A stretch of DNA of 64,000 nucleotides from Haematobacter massiliensis (GCF_000740795.1 NZ_JGYG01000010.1:94535-158534); one strand, 5' to 3'. Counted from the first letter of the stretch, positions 30,345 through 40,533 are shown. Translations and numbers: made by a program. Notes: generated from the letters alone by a model not told the origin.

Positions 30345-32162
30345 TCAGGCTCCGATCTGGGGGACTTTGGAGAGTGCGGGCCAATGCGCACGGAACAGGC
30401 GGAGGCCCCACGTGTCTGACGGGTCGTTAGCGTCGTGAACTTCGGACCGGAATGGGTGCGACCATGGGAATTCAGCGCTAGGCCACGTGCCAAACTGCTG
30501 TCCAACTGCGGGCAGAGTTTTGATCGTGTAGTTGACGAGAGGTGCCCAAGTCGGGTTAGTAATGCCGAGCGCTTGGGTGCAAAGAAGGAAATCTGAGCCG
30601 GTCGCAAGGTTGCGATAACCGCCTCCGCTGTCCATGCTAAGCGTGTCCTGCGCGGTGTAGGTAGCAGATGTTTCCCTCCACCGAACCGACCAGTTGGGAT
30701 CGCCCGCCACTACGTCGCGAGGATCATCCATCCAGACCTGATCTCCAACCACGAATGGGTTGGCGTTCTTCAGCGTTAGAGTCATCGGCTGGTTGAGGGT
30801 GTTGGTTCCTCCCGGAGCGATGATGGTGGCAGATTTCGTTCCGGCAGTGTTCCGCAGGATCAGGCCCCTAAAGGCATATTTATTGGTGGTGTTGGGAGAC
30901 ACGTTGTTGACGGTCACATTCAGACCACTGACCGCCGTGACGGTGCGGATGGCGCTGCTGTGTGGCATGCCGCTGGTGTTGTGCGGAGTCCGGTAGCGCG
31001 CGAGATTCGCAGGCGTCTCGGTGAAGAATTGCCCGAGAATGTTTCCGCCCATCAGCGGAGCTACGCCCTTTGCGCCCATCACAAAAGGAGTCAGGTCGCC
31101 GCCAGTGAAATGGCGGTAGAGATAGATCATGGGGAACTGGAAGGTCCAGATGCCGCCGTTCGGCCCCGTGACCGACCCGTCAACCTGCCGACCGAATGAG
31201 ATGATGGCGCGTATGGCCGCCTTCTTCTGTGCCTCGGTTCCAGCATCGGTCCAGAGGAGGGGCAGGATCGCGGCCTGCACGCCAGCCATTTGCCGCCCAT
31301 AGTTTTTGTTCAGGATGCCGGAGCCGAAGGGCATCATGTCGGCATAGCCGCCGCCAGTTCCGCCATCAGCCGCCTTGTAGTTACCACGCAGGGAGCCTTG
31401 GAATTTTTCGATCCGCGCGAGATATTGATCAAGATCAGCGGGCGGCGAGGTTCCTGCTGAGGCATAATTCGGCAGCGAGTCGTGGATCGCGTCGATATCA
31501 ACGCCGATAAGCGCTGGGGTGGTGTTGCGGGCCACCGGGGGCGCGAACAGCTCACCTGCTGGCGCAGCACCATTCAGCACGGTGAGGGAGAAATATTCCT
31601 CCACCATGCCCGAATTTTGAGCAGTGACTATCGGCAGCAGAGACTTGGCGGCATTGAGCGTATCCCCCGCCGCCATGCTCAGGGGATACGTCACCAGTCG
31701 GCTTTCGGAGAACGTGACGTTGACCTGCGTGTCTTTTGTTAGCGCCCGCTGGTCGTAGCCGTGAAGCGGGGTTGTTAGGGCCGATTGCATTGGTGTCGGG
31801 TTGAGTGTCGCCCCGTGAATGATCCGCCCATACTCGTCCGCAGTGGTAGCCGGAGTGCGGCTGGAAACCGTCACAGACCCACCGGAGGGGAGGTAGATAA
31901 TCGCCTGCCGCTGCGGATCATCGGTGTAGATGAGCTGCGCGCCGGGCGGCATTATGCCAGAGATCGTGACATCGCCCGACGAGCTGACTGCCGTGAACGG
32001 CTGCTCTGTGGACCCCGCCGCCGTCGTATGCTGGCCCGCCGAAATGCTGAGAGTGCGCACGGCGTAACCGGTTCTAGCCACGAGAGCCGCCAGGGCTGTC
32101 GATGTCGTCAGTTTGCTGCCCGCGAGTCCTGCGGCCCGGGGCCAATAGCGGTAGAGAGGCAT
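30345..32162 (-). CDS. Tail fibre/spike-like protein, paralogous N-terminus
   Basis: A 605-606 aa protein whose first 36 residues (PLYRYWPRAAGLAGSKLTTS, then TALAALVARTGYAVRTL) duplicate those of the following gene. The rest is a large beta-rich and helical domain with HPFRSEVHDANDPSDTWGLRLF near the end, without a family I can name. Two consecutive ATGs (32165 and 32162) are possible; the first overlaps the upstream stop as ATGA. One base separates its stop from the next start. Probably a receptor-binding protein that degrades or binds a surface polymer; this is inference. Confidence 0.7.
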   Translation of the reverse strand: MPLYRYWPRAAGLAGSKLTTSTALAALVARTGYAVRTLSISAGQHTTAAGSTEQPFTAVSSSGDVTISGIMPPGAQLIYTDDPQRQAIIYLPSGGSVTVSSRTPATTADEYGRIIHGATLNPTPMQSALTTPLHGYDQRALTKDTQVNVTFSESRLVTYPLSMAAGDTLNAAKSLLPIVTAQNSGMVEEYFSLTVLNGAAPAGELFAPPVARNTTPALIGVDIDAIHDSLPNYASAGTSPPADLDQYLARIEKFQGSLRGNYKAADGGTGGGYADMMPFGSGILNKNYGRQMAGVQAAILPLLWTDAGTEAQKKAAIRAIISFGRQVDGSVTGPNGGIWTFQFPMIYLYRHFTGGDLTPFVMGAKGVAPLMGGNILGQFFTETPANLARYRTPHNTSGMPHSSAIRTVTAVSGLNVTVNNVSPNTTNKYAFRGLILRNTAGTKSATIIAPGGTNTLNQPMTLTLKNANPFVVGDQVWMDDPRDVVAGDPNWSVRWRETSATYTAQDTLSMDSGGGYRNLATGSDFLLCTQALGITNPTWAPLVNYTIKTLPAVGQQFGTWPSAEFPWSHPFRSEVHDANDPSDTWGLRLFRAHWPALSKVPQIGA

Positions 32163-34264
32163 CACAGACCCCCCGCAGACAGCTCGTTGAATTGCATCGC
32201 GCTTCGGTCAGAGGGCGCCTGAGAGGTATACGATTCCCATCGCACGCCGGTTTTCGTCCCCACCGGGTAGGTGCCGGTGTATGTCCCCGTTCCGACCTCC
32301 ACGCCCCCAACCAGCAGGCTTATGGCTTTCGTCGAGCGGTTGATTGAGAGGCGCGCTGTGTGCTCCGCCATGACGTCGCCCATGCCCGGGACGGAATAGG
32401 TTATCAGCGTAGAAATGTTTCCGCCGATCCGCTCATGCACCCGTATTGCATCGCTTGCCCCCCCGGCGCTGGGTACGAAGAATGCCAGCTGGAGGTAGTT
32501 ATCTACGTCGATCCCAAATGCGAGGAACCCGAGCGTTCCTGCTCTCCTCTCTGCCGCCTGTCCGGGCTGGTTTGCCCCCATCGCATAAGCGCTGGCCTCG
32601 ATATACCCGCCTTGAGCGGGGAGTTCGTAGTTGTTCAGCTGCATGTTTCTGGCGGAGTTGTTTGAGAGCCCGCGTACTCTGCCCCCCGGGGTGATCCACA
32701 TGCCAGTCGTCGTCAATGGCGCAGACCACACATGCGAGCTTTCCGAGACATGCCCTGCGAGATTGGCCCCGAGATTTGTCGAGAACGTGTCCACGAATTC
32801 TACCGCCGCTGGCGTGTCGAATTCGGCAGTAGCGCTCTCTCGCCAGATTCGATAAGCTGTGCTCGGCAGGTAGCCTGACGTTGAGTTCCCTTGGAACGAC
32901 ACAGAGTTCCCGAACGTCGTAAGCTCGGGCTGCGTCTCGTTGAAATCGCCTTCCGGGATCATCAGAATCTGTGTCACAGCTGGCGTCGGCGACGTGCCCG
33001 GTACGATTCGGGCGCTGTTCGGCGTGATGTTCGTGACAGACGGGGTATTGGGCTGGCCCGGCATGATCGGGATGGTCAGGACACCATCTGCCTCAGAAAA
33101 CGCCCAATCGACTTGGGGCACCGTGTCCGACCATGCGCTATTAGCAACGGCAGGGGAACCGACGCCATTAGTCGCTGTAGATGCGCGGGAATACTGGTAA
33201 TTCGCGGCAGGCGTGAACGTGAGGCCGGTTACCACATCCTCTGGCGTCCCTGACGGGGGCAGACGCCGCTGGATTTTATGCGTGGAGGTAGGGTTAGGAT
33301 TGCCTCCGAAGGTCGCCGCCGGTACGGTGACAGGCACACCCGCTGTCAGCGCGGGCATCGCAGGGTTGGTGATGACATAGGGCGCGACATCCGTGCTTGC
33401 TGCCGCGACGGTAAAGCTCATCGTATCCGTCGCCGATCCTGCGCTATTCGTGACGGTGACCGACACGACGTAATCGCCGTCCTCGATGTCGTCTATGACC
33501 CGATTCCACGCCCCTGCGGGTGATGTGAACGGGGCTCCATTGCGGGTGATCGTCCACACCGGCGTCGGATCGGGAGTGCCGGTACGAGTCGCGGTAATCG
33601 TGACGCTGTCGCCCTGCGTGACCGCCCCGGCTGGCGTACGCGCGAGACTGACTGTCGGGGCGACCGCCGGGGGAGCGATGACAGCCGACCAGCCGTCGCC
33701 GTAAGACCAGACCTCGCCGGCGAGGCTGTATCCCCTCGTAGCGGGCCGATAGCGATACCCAACAGCAAACACACCATTCGCCGGGAGCGTTTCTATAGCC
33801 CCAGTGGTGCCAAGCTGTCGTTGCACGCCATGGCTGACCTCCGGCTCCGGGAAGCCGGTAAACGTAGCTGCGGTGGAGGTATACGGCTCTCCCGGCAGCA
33901 ACGCGCCGGTCAGCGTCGCGGGTGTAGCCACGACAGGCTCGGCGTAGACCGTCGCAAATGGCTGAGCGTATACCGTGGTGCGGCCTCCATTGGCATCCGT
34001 GCCGATCTCGCGCCAGGTCACAACATCAGCCACCGTCTGCGCGATATAAGGACCGGACGTGATCCCGGTCGCCAGCCATGGGCCAGTACCATTCGCGCGA
34101 CGGACATATTCGCCCTCGACATCAACGCCAGGCTCCCATTCGCCGGGCACGTGCTCGATAGACGAGCCGACGAGCACGATATTGCCGACGATCAGCTCGG
34201 GGGCCACCACCGGAACCACTTTAGTCTTTTTGCCGCCCACTAGGAATGGAAGAAAACGTGCCAT
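32162..34264 (-). CDS. Tail fibre protein with Ig-like domains and lectin-like C-terminus
   Basis: A 700-aa protein. After an N-terminal virion-attachment segment (ARFLPFLVGGKKTKVVPVV) come several repeated Ig/fibronectin-like stretches (for example VSLARTPAGAVTQGDSVTIT and YVVSVTVTNSAGSATDTMSF). The last 200 residues resemble a concanavalin-A-like lectin fold (YLQLAFFVPSAGG, TARLSINRSTKAISLLVGGV). It fits a receptor-recognition role at the tail tip or side fibre. Family assignment is approximate. Confidence 0.68.
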   Translation of the reverse strand: MARFLPFLVGGKKTKVVPVVAPELIVGNIVLVGSSIEHVPGEWEPGVDVEGEYVRRANGTGPWLATGITSGPYIAQTVADVVTWREIGTDANGGRTTVYAQPFATVYAEPVVATPATLTGALLPGEPYTSTAATFTGFPEPEVSHGVQRQLGTTGAIETLPANGVFAVGYRYRPATRGYSLAGEVWSYGDGWSAVIAPPAVAPTVSLARTPAGAVTQGDSVTITATRTGTPDPTPVWTITRNGAPFTSPAGAWNRVIDDIEDGDYVVSVTVTNSAGSATDTMSFTVAAASTDVAPYVITNPAMPALTAGVPVTVPAATFGGNPNPTSTHKIQRRLPPSGTPEDVVTGLTFTPAANYQYSRASTATNGVGSPAVANSAWSDTVPQVDWAFSEADGVLTIPIMPGQPNTPSVTNITPNSARIVPGTSPTPAVTQILMIPEGDFNETQPELTTFGNSVSFQGNSTSGYLPSTAYRIWRESATAEFDTPAAVEFVDTFSTNLGANLAGHVSESSHVWSAPLTTTGMWITPGGRVRGLSNNSARNMQLNNYELPAQGGYIEASAYAMGANQPGQAAERRAGTLGFLAFGIDVDNYLQLAFFVPSAGGASDAIRVHERIGGNISTLITYSVPGMGDVMAEHTARLSINRSTKAISLLVGGVEVGTGTYTGTYPVGTKTGVRWESYTSQAPSDRSAMQFNELSAGGL

Positions 34265-34332
34265 TCTTGGCTCTCCTTATTCGTAGCTGTTGATGTCGAT
34301 TAGCTGATTGCCCAGCCACATTTCCGGGGGTG

Positions 34333-36558
34333 CTAGACGAAAAAGGGCAGCGTCGGTTTCTGATCGCTGGCGAGCAGGTGCAGCCCTTCGAGGGCGAAAA
34401 ATTTGCCGACATCACCGCCGTTCAGAAGGAACCCGACGTGGAAAGACGTGAGCGTTGCCGGGATGAACACCGGGCATGAGCTGACACCGACGGTCGTGCC
34501 GTAGGACGCCCCGATAGCATCCGCATCAGCGGCGGAGGCCGTGATATTGGCATGGGTCGGAGTCACATTGACCCAGTAGCAAGCCCGCGCATAAAACGCC
34601 GCCGCCGCCTCCCACCGCCCGACAAGCGCGACGACGGCCCGTCCGTCATTGATGGACTGCAAAATCTCCGTCGGCACCTGACGATAGATGACCTGCGCCC
34701 CGTCTCCCGCCGCGATCCGCGCCGACGCCTCCCCGGTATAAGCAGAGTTGGCCCCGCTCATTGTGGGAGCCACGCCAGTTGACGAGACGGAGAGACTGGC
34801 CGGTACAATACCGTTGCGCCACGGCGTCAGGCGACCCTGATAGATCGCGCCGCGCTCCTGTATGTATTGCTGCAACAGCGGCGCTGCCGGAGCATAGATA
34901 TTGCGCGCAAACGCAATCTGGCTCGGCTGTGAGGCGAGCCGGAACCCCGGCCCATTGCCCCGGATATTGATGTCATGCACATCAACCGTGCCATTGCCGT
35001 TGACGATCAGATATTCGCAGGTGCTATTCAGGATATCGATCTGCGATCCGGCGATCCGGATCGGTCCTCCGGCGATATTGCTGGGCGCCGCCGCGTCGAT
35101 CCGGGTCCGGAATACCTGAGGCGCATTGATCGCCTCGATCCAGCCGCCCTCCCAATTCAGCGCCATAAATGCAGCCGCGTCAGCGACATAGCCATTCGTA
35201 AACTGCTCCATGGAGCAATTCTCGAATCTCCACTTAGCCCCGTGCCGCAGCGTGTAGGCAGCAACAGCCGTGGTCGCGCCATGCACGTTGTAGTGCCGCG
35301 TGTTGCGGACCTGATTGTGATTGACGAGGCTCGCGTTGGAATTGGACCATGCCTCCATGACCCGGAACTCCTGGCTGCCGCCGAGCCGGTTGCCGGTCTG
35401 GCCGAACAGGCAGTCGTCGATCAGCAGATAGATCGGGCAGAACCGGAACAGCAGCAGGAAATTGCAGCTCGCGACCAGATTAACGAACCGGAATCCGCCC
35501 GAGTATTTGACCTGGCTCGCACTGTCGTAAAACCGGCAACCGGTCGCGGTGCAGTCGGCATGGAAATCCTCCAGCGTCACGGAGTATATCGGGGCGGACG
35601 TGGGGTCGGAAAAGATCGCGCCCCCTGCGACCGTGCAGACCAGCCCGCTCGTCCGCCACGTGGTGTTCCGCGCGCGGCCCCGGATGTGCATGTTTGATAC
35701 CGGCTGGATGCCGGCGACGGCGTACATCCGCGCGCCCAGCTGGACTTTTCCCCGACTGATCGCCTTGGTCAGCCGCGCGCTGTCGTCCGTCGATCCATCG
35801 CCTGCCGCACCGAACGCATCGAGGTGATACCAGCCCTGCTGATCCGGCTGGACGCGCAACATCACGCCTCCGGCCGTGCTGACGTCCGGGTCGCTGCTCA
35901 CCACCAGGTAGCCGACTATCGCCGCGACCGTCAGCCCCGCAGTCACTACGTCGCCGGGATCATAGGGATAGCTGTCAGACAGGGCCGCAAGCACCGAGGC
36001 GTAATGCGCACCGCTCACTAGTCGCCAGCGCGATCCGTCTGTCAGCTCGGTAGCGCCCCCGGAATCGCGGGCATAGGTCAGGATCATTCCGCCGAGCACG
36101 ACGCGGGCGACGAGCACCTCCGCCGGGATGGCCGCTGCCATAAGGGCAGCCTTGCTGGAAAAATCATACCGCTGATCGTCGGCATGCGGGGAGCGGAGCC
36201 AGTGACCGGCATATGTCACCCCGCCACCATCCGTGAGTGCGACCAGTCGATCCGCGACGGCGAAATTCTCGCCATCCACACCCCCGGCCCCGGTCACGAT
36301 CCACGCGTCTCCCGGCCGGATTGGAGAGCTGTCGGGGCGTGTCGTGGGGAAGGCTCCCGATGAGGCGTCCCACTCTCCGACGACCAGAACCCCGCTGGAT
36401 AGCGAGTCGATATGCGTCTGAAGGATTTGATCTCGCGCCACGTAGTCCGTGAACATCTGCTGTAAGACAGCATTGATCGCGGCCTCGTGCATCGCCTGCG
36501 TCGTGTAAGCATTCGGAGGAACTCCCACAACTGGGAGGCTGTAGATGGGTGCCGGCAT
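34333..36558 (-). CDS. Tail spike with pectate-lyase-like beta-helix
   Basis: The 741-aa protein contains the entry motif of pectate-lyase-type beta-helix spikes, LDAFGAAGDGSTDDSARLTKAI, at about residue 255, followed by a long parallel beta-helix with short strand repeats and a C-terminal beta-sandwich. Such spikes bind or cut cell-surface polysaccharide. The N-terminal 250 residues probably attach to the tail. The ATG at 36558 has AGGA 9 nt upstream; the open frame above it overlaps the previous gene and is not coding. Confidence 0.78.
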   Translation of the reverse strand: MPAPIYSLPVVGVPPNAYTTQAMHEAAINAVLQQMFTDYVARDQILQTHIDSLSSGVLVVGEWDASSGAFPTTRPDSSPIRPGDAWIVTGAGGVDGENFAVADRLVALTDGGGVTYAGHWLRSPHADDQRYDFSSKAALMAAAIPAEVLVARVVLGGMILTYARDSGGATELTDGSRWRLVSGAHYASVLAALSDSYPYDPGDVVTAGLTVAAIVGYLVVSSDPDVSTAGGVMLRVQPDQQGWYHLDAFGAAGDGSTDDSARLTKAISRGKVQLGARMYAVAGIQPVSNMHIRGRARNTTWRTSGLVCTVAGGAIFSDPTSAPIYSVTLEDFHADCTATGCRFYDSASQVKYSGGFRFVNLVASCNFLLLFRFCPIYLLIDDCLFGQTGNRLGGSQEFRVMEAWSNSNASLVNHNQVRNTRHYNVHGATTAVAAYTLRHGAKWRFENCSMEQFTNGYVADAAAFMALNWEGGWIEAINAPQVFRTRIDAAAPSNIAGGPIRIAGSQIDILNSTCEYLIVNGNGTVDVHDINIRGNGPGFRLASQPSQIAFARNIYAPAAPLLQQYIQERGAIYQGRLTPWRNGIVPASLSVSSTGVAPTMSGANSAYTGEASARIAAGDGAQVIYRQVPTEILQSINDGRAVVALVGRWEAAAAFYARACYWVNVTPTHANITASAADADAIGASYGTTVGVSSCPVFIPATLTSFHVGFLLNGGDVGKFFALEGLHLLASDQKPTLPFFV

Positions 36559-36568
36559 GAATTGATCC

Positions 36569-38695
36569 TCAGGAGGTGGTGGCGCTGATCGAGGGCGTCG
36601 AGAGGCTGGACGCAGCCCCGTAGAGGTCGATGGAGCGCGCCCAGAAGTAGAGCGTTTCGCCAGAGCCAAGACCGCTCACGATGGTTTCGACCACGGCATT
36701 CGGGGAGACGTAGCGAGGGCCGTCCACAAGCGTGGAGGCGCCCGGATCGTTGATGGATGAGCCGTAGACCTCGATGGCCCGGAAGTCGGGATGGTTCGGC
36801 GCGGTGAACTCGACCGAAATTTGTCCCGCCCCTCCGGTCGCTAAAACCGGCGTCGGCGCGGGAACGTCAGTTGCAGGTGGGTCTGCGACGATGCCAGTGA
36901 TAGTGGCCCACATTGAGACCTGCCCCGCGAGGTTGACCGTGCGAACCCGGACCGAGTGGCTGGCGCCAAGGTCTGGCTCTGTCAGGATGCCGTAAGCGCG
37001 GTCGAAGATATCCTCCAAGTCGAAGGCGATGCTGCCCCCGGAGCGCCACGCCGTCTGGTCCGTCGACGTCCATTCCCACTCGTAGCGGGCGGCAAGAGCG
37101 CTCTCGACAGGATCGAACGAAAAGCGGATAACCGGAGCCCCGTTGATGGTTAGTGACGTTGCCGCCATGGCTGTTGGGGCGCTCACATCCGACGGCTGCG
37201 GGTTGTAACCTGACCCCGTCCCGATCTCGTATTCATATCCCGGCTCCCAGTAGTAGATCGATGCCGCCGTCTCCTTCAGAACGACAGGGCACCGCATCGC
37301 CACTCCGTCATCCCCCATCGGGTCGAGCGCGAGGTTGATGCTCTGCACCTCGTAGGTGCCGCTCATCGCGGCGTAGGGAGCCGGAGCCGTCAGCGGCAGC
37401 ACAGACCCCGCGATTGCCCGGATTGCGGATGGCGGGAGCGTACAGCGTATCTGGCGCTGCATCCGCGCGCGAAGCCCCTCGATCCTCTGCACCCGCATTG
37501 CCTGCGTCGGGGATGTGATCCACGTCAGGTCCAACGACACGGGCTTATCGACCCCGCCATCTGCCTCCATCGCACCGGGAATCGGCCATTGCCCGAGGTC
37601 GGCGTCCTCATAACCTCTCTCTGCCGAGGTATAGGATGCCGAGATGGACGTGGGCAGATCGTTCCCTGCGGCCCAACGCTGGAAGTCGAGCCCGTCCTCC
37701 GCGAGAATGTCTGTCACCTCCGGGAGTGGATCGACCCACGCTCCGGGCGCAATGCCAAGCTTTCCGCCCGCCCGAATAAACCGTGCCGCGCCAGCCGCAG
37801 CCATTGGGGCAAGCTGGTCCTCAATCTCCGCATCGGTCCACACGAGGATGCCGCCGACGCTGTAACGGGCCTCATATCCGCCGCCAGAAAGAGGAACGTC
37901 TTCATCCGCGATGTTCGCCGCGGCTATGAAGTGATCCATGATCAGGTCGCGCTGGTGGAACTTCCGAACCGGGTTGTTCATCAGGGCGTCCAGAATGCAA
38001 AGCGCGTGGTTGTCGCTCCATCCCGTCGTGTTGGTGCGTGGATCCCATACCGGCGTCCAGTTGCCCTCCACCTCGATATTTGGCGGCGATGCTGGCCAAC
38101 GGGTGGTAAGCCCCCTGCTCCGGCCAGCGTTCGCCCTGATCCAGATCACCGTCATTCCGCGCCATGCATCCGTTGCTTGGAAAAGCTCCGGCACCTCATC
38201 CAGTATCTGCTGCGGCGGCTGCGTCTGATCCCCGCGACCAATCCAGAACCGGACGAACTCTACAGGACCAGGCGACCCTTCCTCCCTGTCGTAGAGCGGA
38301 GCAGTCGTCGGGCGGGCCCCGCCTCCGGCGCCGAAGTTGTAGAGGTTGCCGGTCAGCGTCTGCTCCCGCTTGTCGACGAACACCTTGAACGGGCCTGCGC
38401 TCGGACGGCTATTGAGGATCAGGCAGCCGTAGAGGAAGTTTCCTTTGACCAGCCACGGCGCTGGCGTGCCGGGAACGCGGTAGGTGCCGTAGACGGCCCG
38501 ATATTGCGGCGTCGTCGTCGGGCGGGCCAATTCGCGCTGGATGTCAGATGAGCGTGCCGACTTCCCGAGCAACGCTTGCGATGCCGTGGACAGCAGCAGC
38601 GAGGCCGAGAGGTTCGCGAGCGCGGTCCCGAACGCGGTACCCCATGTGGCGTAGGAGCCCGCTGCCGCGATGGCGGCGACGGCTAGTTGCGGCAT
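36569..38695 (-). CDS. Tail tip attachment protein (J-like, fibronectin domains)
   Basis: A 708-aa protein at the place of lambda J. It begins MPQLAVAAIAAAGSYATWG and has a hydrophobic N-terminal segment, a hub-like region (VYGTYRVPGTPAPWLVKGNFLYG; WSDNHALCILDALMNNP) and C-terminal fibronectin-type stretches (for example TGGAGQISVEFTAPNHPDFRAIEVYGSS). It would form the central tail tip that contacts the host. The start at 38695 overlaps the peptidase-like gene by 13 bp; a longer frame upstream is antisense-free but not protein-like. Confidence 0.82.
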   Translation of the reverse strand: MPQLAVAAIAAAGSYATWGTAFGTALANLSASLLLSTASQALLGKSARSSDIQRELARPTTTPQYRAVYGTYRVPGTPAPWLVKGNFLYGCLILNSRPSAGPFKVFVDKREQTLTGNLYNFGAGGGARPTTAPLYDREEGSPGPVEFVRFWIGRGDQTQPPQQILDEVPELFQATDAWRGMTVIWIRANAGRSRGLTTRWPASPPNIEVEGNWTPVWDPRTNTTGWSDNHALCILDALMNNPVRKFHQRDLIMDHFIAAANIADEDVPLSGGGYEARYSVGGILVWTDAEIEDQLAPMAAAGAARFIRAGGKLGIAPGAWVDPLPEVTDILAEDGLDFQRWAAGNDLPTSISASYTSAERGYEDADLGQWPIPGAMEADGGVDKPVSLDLTWITSPTQAMRVQRIEGLRARMQRQIRCTLPPSAIRAIAGSVLPLTAPAPYAAMSGTYEVQSINLALDPMGDDGVAMRCPVVLKETAASIYYWEPGYEYEIGTGSGYNPQPSDVSAPTAMAATSLTINGAPVIRFSFDPVESALAARYEWEWTSTDQTAWRSGGSIAFDLEDIFDRAYGILTEPDLGASHSVRVRTVNLAGQVSMWATITGIVADPPATDVPAPTPVLATGGAGQISVEFTAPNHPDFRAIEVYGSSINDPGASTLVDGPRYVSPNAVVETIVSGLGSGETLYFWARSIDLYGAASSLSTPSISATTS

Positions 38696-39090
38696 GGGAC
38701 ACCCCAGGTCATCACGGCGGCATTGGCGGTCGCGAACCCGCCTTCGGTCTTTCCAGTCCACACCTGCGGAGAGACAGCTATCGCCAGAGAGAGCCCGTAA
38801 CGCCCCTCGACGAGTCCGATATCCCCAGGCTCCGCCTCATCCTTGGCAGCGAGGCCGTGCTTGACCGCCTGCGCGTGGCAGAACGCGGCATAGTCTGGAC
38901 CTTGGATGCGCAGCGCCTGCCGGGCCGTGCTGTACGCCCCACGATACCGACCCATCAGGTCGATGCCGTGGAGACGGAGGAACACGTCACAGGCTGAAGC
39001 GGTGCAGTCCGACACACCCCATTCCCACTTGCGGCCCATGACCTCCATCACGATCCGCATCACTGCCTCAGGTGTCAGTTTTCCGGCCAA
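38683..39090 (-). CDS. Tail assembly peptidase-like protein (NlpC/P60 or DUF6950 type)
   Basis: A 135-aa protein with a candidate catalytic cysteine in WEWGVSDCTASACDVFLRLHGID and a GDIGLVEG motif later, a pattern of small phage NlpC/P60-related proteins. It occupies the position of lambda K or GTA gp14, encoded just before the tail tip protein. It may trim cell-wall peptides during DNA entry or act in tail tip assembly. Confidence 0.7.
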   Translation of the reverse strand: MAGKLTPEAVMRIVMEVMGRKWEWGVSDCTASACDVFLRLHGIDLMGRYRGAYSTARQALRIQGPDYAAFCHAQAVKHGLAAKDEAEPGDIGLVEGRYGLSLAIAVSPQVWTGKTEGGFATANAAVMTWGVPCRN

Positions 39091-39659
39091 CGCTGCGTTT
39101 CCGTCCGTGCGAGAGCATTGATGACGTGCCTTCCCGCGGTGTCTCCGGGGTACTTCCGGCTCTGGTCTTCGGCGGTGTGGTAGATCGACGACACCGAGCG
39201 AGCGCCTGGCCCGGAGGCAAGGGTGATTTCGATGTAATGGGTGATCCCGGTATCGTCCGCCTCTATCGGGACGGCAGACGAGTCCATGTAGCCCTCGTGG
39301 AAGTTGATCGGCTCGCCGACGAGAACGTTTCCCTGCGGCTGCGTGACTGCTCCCCAGTAGAGCTTGCCTTCCCGGTTGCGGATCGGGTCGCTGATCCGGG
39401 CCATGATCTCATCCGACGACGAGGCAAGGCGCAACGTGGCCGTAGAGGCCGCCATGCCGAGCCCCTCCTCGCCTGACACGACAGAGGACGCATCCCCCAC
39501 GCCAAGCCATTCCTCGCCATGCCAGACGATTGTGCCTTTGCCCGAATGCATCCGGACCTCCCCCGACGGCCAGTCGAGCCACAGCAGCATCACGGGGTGG
39601 AACGTCTCCCCCTCGATGGCCGACATGAGGGCTTCATCGACTTGCCGGCTTAGCTCCAC
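39075..39659 (-). CDS. Tail tip/baseplate protein (lambda L or GTA gp13 position)
   Basis: A 194-aa protein with a beta-rich sequence, LLWLDWPSGEVRMHSGKGTIVWHGEEWLGVG, and later SSIYHTAEDQSRKYPGDTAG. The GEEWLGVGDASSV style matches distal tail proteins that follow the tape measure. Overlaps both neighbours by 16 and 10 bp. Function inferred from order. Confidence 0.65.
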   Translation of the reverse strand: MELSRQVDEALMSAIEGETFHPVMLLWLDWPSGEVRMHSGKGTIVWHGEEWLGVGDASSVVSGEEGLGMAASTATLRLASSSDEIMARISDPIRNREGKLYWGAVTQPQGNVLVGEPINFHEGYMDSSAVPIEADDTGITHYIEITLASGPGARSVSSIYHTAEDQSRKYPGDTAGRHVINALARTETQRWPEN

Positions 39660-40408
39660 GGATCAACCTCCACGAAACCGGCCGTCTCATCCTCAAACAC
39701 CTCGAGAAAAGACCAGTCATAGAACCAATCAGAGTTGACCACACGGGGGGCTCTAGGGATGGATAGTGCCTCGAAGGCCGAGCTCTCTTGGGTGCCAATG
39801 TGAACCCGTCGGATGTTGGCGGGTCTCTCTCCCTCGATCTTGACTATGGCCACTCCTGAGGCATCCGAGATCACCGGGGCCATTATCATCCGAGTAACGG
39901 AGAGCTCTGGGTCTCCATAATAGATGGTTACGAACTGGCCCGGCATGGCTATGATCTGGCTGGGCGGTAGGCCGCTCACCTCGACCCAAGCGGGGATTGC
40001 TCCTGAGGGCGAGACACTAACAGCGGAGACTGGCGGTCCGTTGAACCAGCGAAGCTCCCCGCCAAGAGCTTGCCAACCCAGTGGGTCGGGGCCTGATCCC
40101 TGAAGCCACTCGAATGGTTCACTGTTAAGCACTCCGTCCGGAAACTCGGGCTCATCCGGGTTGAGCGGGAAGCTGTCCAGCCTGACGAGGTGTGTCCCAC
40201 CTTCCAGAAGCCGCTTCAGGGCCTCCATGTAGCCCGCGCCCATAGTGGTCCCTGCCGATACGCTGATGGTCGCCACGCGGCGACGGCGCTGCGTCGTGGA
40301 GATGTAGCGACGGTTCGACCACAGCGACCGGGATTTCGCGACGGGCTGATCCACCGACCACTCGAAGCTGCGGAACCCGACCGGAGGCCAAGCATAGACG
40401 TTAACCAT
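39650..40408 (-). CDS. Distal tail protein (lambda M or GTA gp12 position)
   Basis: A 252-aa protein with a central region ISVSAGTTMGAGYMEALKRLLEGG and beta-rich C-terminus. It directly follows the tape measure and a very small gene and would be the distal tail or tail tip platform protein. The sequence alone gives no named domain. Confidence 0.65.
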   Translation of the reverse strand: MVNVYAWPPVGFRSFEWSVDQPVAKSRSLWSNRRYISTTQRRRRVATISVSAGTTMGAGYMEALKRLLEGGTHLVRLDSFPLNPDEPEFPDGVLNSEPFEWLQGSGPDPLGWQALGGELRWFNGPPVSAVSVSPSGAIPAWVEVSGLPPSQIIAMPGQFVTIYYGDPELSVTRMIMAPVISDASGVAIVKIEGERPANIRRVHIGTQESSAFEALSIPRAPRVVNSDWFYDWSFLEVFEDETAGFVEVDPWS

Positions 40409-40526
40409 CGTGCCTATCTTCCACTCGGACGGTCACTTTTTCCGATGCTACTCGCAGCGCGGAGGCTTCAGGAGGCGCGGGAGCTTCCGCCTTCACCGTT
40501 ACCTTCGGCCCCACGCGAACCCTCAC
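40401..40526 (-). CDS. Possible 41-aa phage protein between tape measure and tail tip genes
   Basis: A short frame starting at GTG 40526 (or TTG 40544), reading VRVRVGPKVTVKAEAPAPPE and ending in TVRVEDRHDG. Its stop overlaps the next gene's ATG and its start overlaps the tape measure stop, the tight packing seen for real phage genes. The start codon is uncertain and there is no strong ribosome site. Confidence 0.4.
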   Translation of the reverse strand: MRVRVGPKVTVKAEAPAPPEASALRVASEKVTVRVEDRHDG

Positions 40527-40533
40527 TGATCGC

